A stretch of 64,000 nt of DNA, taken from the NCBI GenBank assembly GCA_007994965.1, contig VOPW01000001.1, forward strand, positions 1,302,001 to 1,366,000, written 5' to 3'. The notes beneath the pieces were generated by a model. It did not search any database and had not been told where the DNA came from. It was given only the letters and a program-made list of their open reading frames with translations. Made by a program: the position numbers and the translations under genes. Positions 58,688 through 64,000 of this stretch are shown in pieces (the first letter of the stretch is position 1; each line of letters opens with the position of its first letter). The stretch comes from Piscinibacter aquaticus. Its GTDB lineage: Bacteria > Pseudomonadota > Gammaproteobacteria > Burkholderiales > Burkholderiaceae_C.

Positions 58688-59961
58688 GCGCTGGCGGCCA
58701 CGCCGTGGCGCATCGCCGCGAGCCGCTCGGAGGCGGGCGGGTGGGAGTAGTAGAACTTCACGTAGACCGGATCGGGCGTCAGCGTCGAGGCGTTGTCTTC
58801 GTGCAGCTTCAGCAGCGCCGCGGCGGTCGGCGCCGCTGGCCTGCGCGCAGGCATAGGCATCGGCCTCGAACTCGTGGCGGGCGCGACAGGTTGGCCAGCA
58901 GCGGCGAGACGAAGAAGCCGAAGACCGGCGTCACCAGCATGAACAGCAGCAGCGCCAGCGCGTCGTTGGCGGCGGCGACGTTGGGGCTCGACGCCCAGGC
59001 CGTGTAGAACGGGCCGGCCCGACATCCAGCCCAGCAGCGCGAAGCCGGCCGGGCTGATCGCGAACATCGCGACGATGCGCTTGAGCACGTGCTTGTGCTT
59101 GAAGTGGCCCAGTTCGTGAGCGAGCACCGCTTCCACCTCGCTGGGCGACAGCTTGGACAGCAGCGTGTCGAAGAAGACCACGCGCTTGGCCGCGCCGAAG
59201 CCGGTGAAATAGGCATTGGCGTGCGCCGAGCGGCGGCTGCCGTCCATCACGAACAGGCCCTTGGCGGTGAAGCCGCAGCGCGCCATCAAGGCCTGCACGC
59301 GCGCTTCGAGCGAGCGGTCGGCCAATGGCTCGAACTTGTTGAACAGCGGCGCGATCACCGTCGGGTAGAGCACCAGGATCAGCAGGTTGAAGCCCATCCA
59401 GGCGCCCCAGGCCCACAGCCACCAGAGCGATCCGGTGGCGCCCATGATCCACAGGATCAGCGCGGCGATCGGCAGGCCGATGATCACGCCCACCAGGATG
59501 CCCTTGAGCGTGTCGGCCAGGTAGAGCTTCCAGGTCATGCGGTTGAAGCCGAAGCGCTGCTCGATGCGGAAGGTGCTCCACAACTCGAAGGGCGCATCGA
59601 GCAGCCCGCCGATCAGCGCAAAGGCGGCCAGCAGCGCGAGCTGGTAGGCCATGTCGCCCCAGCGCGGCTGGATGGCGTCGCGCACCGAGACGTTCAACGC
59701 ATCGAGCCCGCCGAGCAGCGTCCAGCCCAGCAGCACGGCCGCACCGAAGGCCGTGGAGAGCAGCCCGAAGCGGCCCTTGGCCGGCGTGTAGTCGGCCGCC
59801 TTCTGGTGGGCGGCGAGCGGAATCGTGGCGGCGAAGGCCGCCGGCACGGCGTCACGGTGGGCCGCCACGTGGCGCATCTGGCGCGTGGCCAGCCAGTATT
59901 TCATCGCCAGCGAAACGAGCAGGGCGGCGACGAAGCACGAAGTCAGGAGCAAGGCTTGCAT
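58684..59961 (-). CDS. M48-family membrane metallopeptidase (Ste24-like)
   Basis: About 425 residues. ATG 59961 (MQALLLTSCFVAALLVSLAM) starts an integral membrane protease of the CAAX-prenyl/Ste24 type. The zinc motif is VLAHELGHFKHKHVLKR (H-E-x-x-H) with the third ligand in the C-terminal RRHEFEADAYACAQASG (E-x-x-x-D). N-terminal TM domain: ADYTPAKGRFGLLSTAFGAA, FRIEQRFGFNRMTWKLYLADT. Three frameshifts (near 59015, 58885, 58835) all lie between HELGH and the C-terminal EFEADAYA. Overlaps rsgA at its stop. Function: proteolysis of membrane proteins; client unknown. Confidence 0.9.
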   Translation of the reverse strand: MQALLLTSCFVAALLVSLAMKYWLATRQMRHVAAHRDAVPAAFAATIPLAAHQKAADYTPAKGRFGLLSTAFGAAVLLGWTLLGGLDALNVSVRDAIQPRWGDMAYQLALLAAFALIGGLLDAPFELWSTFRIEQRFGFNRMTWKLYLADTLKGILVGVIIGLPIAALILWIMGATGSLWWLWAWGAWMGFNLLILVLYPTVIAPLFNKFEPLADRSLEARVQALMARCGFTAKGLFVMDGSRRSAHANAYFTGFGAAKRVVFFDTLLSKLSPSEVEAVLAHELGHFKHKHVLKRIVAMFAISPAGFALLGWMSGRPVLHGLGVEPQRRRRQRRAGAAAVHAGDAGLRLLRLAAAGQPVAPATSSRPMPMPARRPAAPTAAALLKLHEDNASTLTPDPVYVKFYYSHPPASERLAAMRHGVAASA

Positions 59962-60024
59962 GGCCGCGAGTGTAGAACTGCGAGAATCCACCCCGACGCG
60001 AACACGCCTTCACTGCAGAAATTC

Positions 60025-60577
60025 ATGAGCGACACCCTGACCCTCAGCGACCAGAACTGGTCTGGATCGATCTCGAGATGACCGGCCTGTCGCCCGAGCG
60101 CGATCGCATCATCGAGATCGCCGTGGTGGTGACCGATGCCAACCTCGGCTGCCGCACCGAGGGGCCGGTGTTCGCGATCCACCAGAGCGATGCCACGCTC
60201 GATGCAATGGACGCCTGGAACAAAGGCACGCACGGCCGCAGCGGCCTGATCGACCGCGTGAAGGCTTCGACCATCGACGAGGCCGCGGCTTCTGCCCAGG
60301 TGATCGAGTTCCTCAAGCGTTACGTGCCCGCGGGCAAGTCGCCGATGTGCGGCAACAGCATCTGCCAGGACCGGCGTTTTCTCGCCAACCACATGCCCGA
60401 GCTGGAAGCCTTCTTCCACTACCGCAACCTCGATGTCACGCACGCTGAACTGGCCAAGCGCTGGAAGCCGAGATCATGGCCGGTTTCAAGAAGGCGCAGG
60501 CGCACACCGCGCTGGCCGACATCCAGGAATCGATCGACGAGCTCGCGTATTACCGCGAGCACTTCCTGAAGACCTGA
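60025..60577 (+). CDS. orn: Oligoribonuclease
   Basis: 3'-5' exoribonuclease that degrades di- to pentanucleotides, including pGpG from c-di-GMP turnover; essential in many proteobacteria. About 184 residues. [11 protein letters not shown], then one missing C near 60058 restores [20 protein letters not shown] with the DEDDh Asp/Glu pair. The other catalytic positions are in [20 protein letters not shown] and, after a frameshift near 60470, [20 protein letters not shown] with His and Asp. Divergent from the M48 gene with a 63-base gap. Confidence 0.95.
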
Positions 60578-60585
60578 GCCAAAGC

Positions 60586-61152
60586 TCAGCCGCGCTCGCG
60601 CAGCGCTCCGTATCAGCGCCATCGCCTCGGCATCGGGCGGCGCGGCAGCGGTATTCGGCGCCACCGTCGCTGCGCTCGAGCATCTTCATCTCGACCAGTT
60701 CGCGGCGCAGCGTGCAGTGGTCGCCGAACAGGTGCCGGGCCTTGAGCACCTCGTTGACCTCACGTTCGCTGTAGCGGCGCTTGCCGTCGAAGCGCATCCA
60801 CAAGCCCCACAGCATCAGGCGCTGCACGCTGTACTTGATCGGCCAGCGGGTCAGCCGGCCCTGGGCGTCGAACTGGCGCAGTGCGCGCTGGGCGGTGTCG
60901 CTCAGCGGGGCGGGTGAGGGGGGCGCGCTTGCCAAGGTCGGTGGCGCGGGCGGCCGCGCCTTCCAGGCTCTGGAAGTTGCGATGGCCTGAGGCGCGGGCG
61001 AGCATGTTGAGCAGCTCGACGTGGCCGGGCAGGCGGTTCAGGGTGTCGTGGGCCGTCTTCAGTTCGCGTGCCAGCGTCTTCGCGAAGGCGGAGATGTCGG
61101 GCGCGATGCAGCGGCGTTTCGGTGCGGGGCATGAGGGTCTTCCGTCGTTCAT
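60586..61152 (-). CDS. DUF2087-domain protein, frameshifted
   Basis: About 188 residues. Starts [20 protein letters not shown] at ATG 61152. The N-terminal half (SAFAKTLARELKTAHDTLNR, HVELLNMLARASGHRNFQSL) resembles the helical region found before DUF2087 in other proteins. The DUF2087 domain reads RLTRWPIKYSVQRLMLWGLW, MRFDGKRRYSEREVNEVLKA, HLFGDHCTLRRELVEMKMLE. Frameshifts near 60945, 60655 and 60610; the corrected C-terminus is PDAEAMALIRALRERG with stop 60586. A winged-helix-like fold suggests nucleic-acid binding, but no function is known. It converges on orn. Confidence 0.78.
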
Positions 61153-61304
61153 GCGCCAACCTCGGGGTTCGAGGCGCCGGGGTTGCCGTCTTCCGGCCCG
61201 GCGCACGTGATGACGTGACCAAGCTCGCGGGACATGGCAGGTTTAGCTCGCTGGGAACAGCGCGGCAACGCCTGGGTGAACTGCCGACCGAGCGCGGATT
61301 CTAG

Positions 61305-62362
61305 CTACAGACCCGCCACGCGCTGGGCCGCCGCCCGCGAGCGACGCCTCGCCGCCGTCCCACTCGATCACCGCCAGCGGCTGCGCGAGACCGGTGAAGT
61401 TGCGCTTCATCGACTGGCGGTAGATCGGGTCGTAGTGGTCGACGAGCAGATCCCGCACCACCTCGGCCGTGCGGGCAGTCACGCGCCGCGGCCTGCCAGC
61501 CATTCACCACCTCGTGGCCGCGCAGCACACGCAGCGCATCGAGGCGCTGGCAGAAGGTCTCGGTGTCGCGCACGAAGAAGTCGTACTCGTCCATCAACAG
61601 GCGAACGCGCGCCTCCAGCGGCAGTTCCAGCTGGATGCAGGGCGAGGCGCGCATGCACTCGATCAGCGTCTCGGGCACGCGCAGGTCGCCGACCTTCTTG
61701 CTCTCGCTCTCGACGATCACCGGCCGGTCCGGGGTCGAAGCCGCGCGCAGCCTCCCACACGCGCGACTCGAACTGCTTCTGCCCCGGTTGCGGGCTACCG
61801 GGCACCAGCCCAGCACCGAGCCGCGGTGGTTGGCCAGCGCCTCGAGATCGAGCACCTGCAGGCCTTCGGCGGCCAGCCCGTTGCAGCAGCCGGCTCTTGC
61901 CAGAGCCTGTGACGCCGCAGACCACGCGGTACTGGAAGCGCCGCGGCAGCTCCTCCAGCGCCGCGATCACCGCGCGGCGGTACTCGCGGTAGCCGCCTTC
62001 GAGCAGGTGCACACGAAAGCCGATCGCGCCGAGCACCGTGGCCAGCGAGCCGCTGCGCTGGCCGCCGCGCCAGCAATAGACCAGCGGCGTCCAGTCCTTG
62101 GGCTTGTCCATCGCCTCGCGCTCGAGGTGCGCCGCGATGTTGCGCGCCACCAGCGCCGCGCCGCGCTTGCGCGCCGCGAACGGCGACACCTGCTTGTACT
62201 GGTGCCCACCAGCGCGCGCTCGGCGTCGGTGAGGCTCGGCCAGTTGATCGCGCCGGGCAGACGGTCTTCGGCGTACTCGCTCTCCGAGCGCGCATCGATC
62301 ACGGCGTCGAATGAGCCCAGCCGGCGCAGCGCCTCGTCGGCGGCTATGGAGACGATCGGCAT
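61305..62362 (-). CDS. mnmH: tRNA 2-selenouridine synthase
   Basis: Replaces sulphur of 2-thiouridine at the tRNA wobble position with selenium (SelU/YbbB), using selenophosphate. About 352 residues. The rhodanese domain reads FDAVIDARSESEYAEDRLPG with the catalytic cysteine in LVYCWRGGQRSGSLA. The C-terminal P-loop domain has VCGVTGSGKSRLLQ and VLDLEALANHRGSVLG, then VIVESESKKVGDLRVPE. About six frameshifts (near 62205, 61890, 61800, 61745, 61500, 61330). The corrected end is AQRVAGL with TAG 61305-61307. It implies selenium use, though no selD is in the window. Eight bases follow the glnD stop. Confidence 0.9.
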
Positions 62363-62370
62363 CGGGCGAA

Positions 62371-64000
62371 TCAGGGGCTGATCGCGTCGAGCAGTTCGCT
62401 CTCGATCTCGATCTGCTTGCGGTTGTGCTGCAGCTCCGAGCCGTCGACGAGGAAGGTGTCCTCGACGCGCTCGCCCAGCGTGGTGATCTTGGCCAGCTGC
62501 AGGTTGACGTGGTGGCGCGCGAGCACGCGGGCGATGGCATACAGCAGGCCGGAGCGGTCGCTCGCCGAGATGGCCAGCAGCCAGCGCTGCGCGCGTTCGT
62601 CGGGGCGCAGCGTGACGCGCGGCGTGACCGGGAATGACTTGACGCGCCGCGACAGCCGGCCGCGGCTCGGCTCGGGCAGCGCGCCGGTCGCCGACACCGC
62701 GGCGCACAGCTGCGTTTCCACCAGCGAGATCAGGTCGCGGTACTGCACCGCGTCCTCGCCTTCGAGCTGCGGGCTGGTGACCTGGAAGGTGTCGAGCGCA
62801 TAACCGGCGCGCGTTGTGTGCACCTTGGCATCAGGATGTTGAAGCCGGCGCTGTCGAAATAGCCGCAGATGCGCGCGAAGAGATCGGGCCGGTCGGGCGA
62901 GAACACCAGCACCTGCAGCCCTTCGCCCAGTGACGAGGGCCGCGCCTTGACCACCGGCTCGGCACTCTCGAGGTGGCGGAACAGCGAGCGCGCGTGCGGG
63001 CGATGTCGCCGGCATCGTGGCGCGCGAAATAGCTCACCTCCAGCGTCTTCCACAGCGCCGTTTCGGTGCCGGGCAGCATCGAGTGCAGGTTCAGCAGGTG
63101 GCGCGCCTCTTCCTTGCGCGCTTCGATCTCGGCATCGAGATTCGGTTTGGCGCCGCCGAGCGCGCGCAGCGTCGAACGGTAGAGGTCTTCGAGCAGCTTG
63201 CCCTTCCAGGCATTCCACACCTTCGGGCTGGTGCCACGGATGTCGGCCACCGTCAGCAGGTACAGGCCGGTGAGGTAGCGCGGCGAGCCGACGCGGCGGG
63301 CAAACTCCTGGATCACCTCCGGGTCGGAGAGGTCTTCCTTCTGCGCGATGCGCGACATGCGCAGGTGTTCGCGCACCAGGAACTCGATCAGCGCCGCGTC
63401 TTCCTTGCCAATGCCGTGGTCGCGGCAGAAGCGCCGCACCTCGCTGGCGCCGAGCTCGGAGTGGTCGCCGCCGCGGCCTTTGGCCACGTCGTGGAACAGG
63501 GCGGCGACGTAGAGCACCCAGGGCTTGTCCCAGGTGAGGGCGAGCTGGGTGCAGAACGGGTACTCGTGCGCGTGCTCGGGGATGAAGAAGCGGCGCACGT
63601 TGCGCAGCACCATCAGGATGTGCTGGTCCACGGTGTAGACGTGGAACAGGTCGTGCTGCATCTGCCCGACGATGCGGCGGAACACCCACAGGTAGCGCCC
63701 CAGCACCGAGGTCTGGTTCATCAGCCGGAAGGCGTGGGTCTGGCCTTCCTTCTCCTGCAGGATCTGCATGAAGGTGGCGCGGTTGACCGGATCCTGGCGG
63801 AACTCGGCGCCCATCTGCTCGCGGGCGTTGTACAGCGCGCGCAGCGTGCGCGCCGACAGGCCCCTGACGCCCACCGTCTGCTGGTAGGTCAGGAAGGTGC
63901 GCAGGATCGCGTGCGGGTGGCGCTGGTAGAGATCGTCGCTGGCCACCTCGATCATGCCGCCGCGCTCGAGGAAGAATTCGTCGATCGGGCGCATCGGCGC
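62371..64000 (-). CDS. glnD: Bifunctional uridylyltransferase/uridylyl-removing enzyme (PII regulator), 3' part
   Basis: Senses glutamine and uridylylates or deuridylylates PII. The gene enters from the right edge; about 540 C-terminal residues are present. The HD domain for uridylyl removal shows [20 protein letters not shown] (H-D) and [14 protein letters not shown] upstream. Then [20 protein letters not shown] and [17 protein letters not shown]. The two ACT domains for glutamine binding are [20 protein letters not shown] and [20 protein letters not shown], ending [10 protein letters not shown]. Frameshifts near 63003 and 62828. mnmH starts 8 bases after its stop. Confidence 0.95.

Overview
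The window is a GC-rich chromosomal segment from a betaproteobacterium of the order Burkholderiales. The closest match is the Rubrivivax / Leptothrix / Methylibium group. This rests on gene content and order: rpsP-rimM-trmD-rplS followed by a Nudix hydrolase and a CobD-like protein, orn / M48 peptidase / rsgA, perM-hda-HAD-pcnB-folK, DUF3579 next to argD-argF, and dapA-bamC-MBL hydrolase. I see no plasmid, phage, insertion sequence, CRISPR array, rRNA or tRNA. Gene density is very high: I find about 65 genes and no gene-free stretch longer than about 210 bases.

The dominant technical feature is that roughly two thirds of the genes are interrupted by single-base frameshifts, including single-copy essential ones (parE, parC, lepB, coaBC, murJ, trmD, rplS, rpsP, rsgA, orn). 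Both sides of each break keep full family similarity. Where the expected reading is clear, most breaks are one missing G or C in a short G/C run. I read these as sequencing or assembly errors and annotate each gene across its breaks. Coordinates of broken genes run from the true start to the true stop.

Layout. 1-6.3 kb: edge of a YbdK-type ligase, a CPA2 antiporter, lepB-coaBC-dut, an FKBP isomerase, and a RoxA-type ribosomal oxygenase with its partner. 6.4-11.6 kb: an Ala-rich lipoprotein with a palindromic leader, then minus-strand genes MBL hydrolase, bamC, dapA, a methyltransferase, a 40-residue membrane peptide and an MFS transporter. 11.6-22.4 kb: parE, GNAT, a lytic transglycosylase, a tandem pair of secreted proteins with a caspase/CHAT-like His...Cys pattern, fhs (minus) and parC. 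22.5-27.5 kb: a lipoprotein pair, dsbB and ridA (minus), comEC.

27.5-37.6 kb is the most distinctive region: six tightly packed genes encoding two circularly permuted ATP-grasp proteins, two alpha-E modules (one fused to the second ATP-grasp) and three transglutaminase-like proteins, one of them very large. This is a predicted peptide-ligating and peptide-processing system of unknown product. 38-40.6 kb: a minus-strand operon of a metallophosphoesterase, a Ser/Thr kinase fused to a universal stress domain, and a YkgJ-type cysteine cluster protein.

40.6-51 kb: argF-argD, DUF3579, rpsT, then murJ, a SirB1-like protein and a chain of start-stop-overlapping genes perM-hda-HAD-pcnB-folK-DUF486. 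51-53.8 kb: a DUF47/Pit phosphate transport pair, a TM2 protein and GNAT. 53.9-64 kb: the rpsP-rimM-trmD-rplS operon, Nudix hydrolase, CobD-like protein, rsgA, M48 peptidase, orn, DUF2087 protein, mnmH and the 3' part of glnD, which leaves the window on the right.
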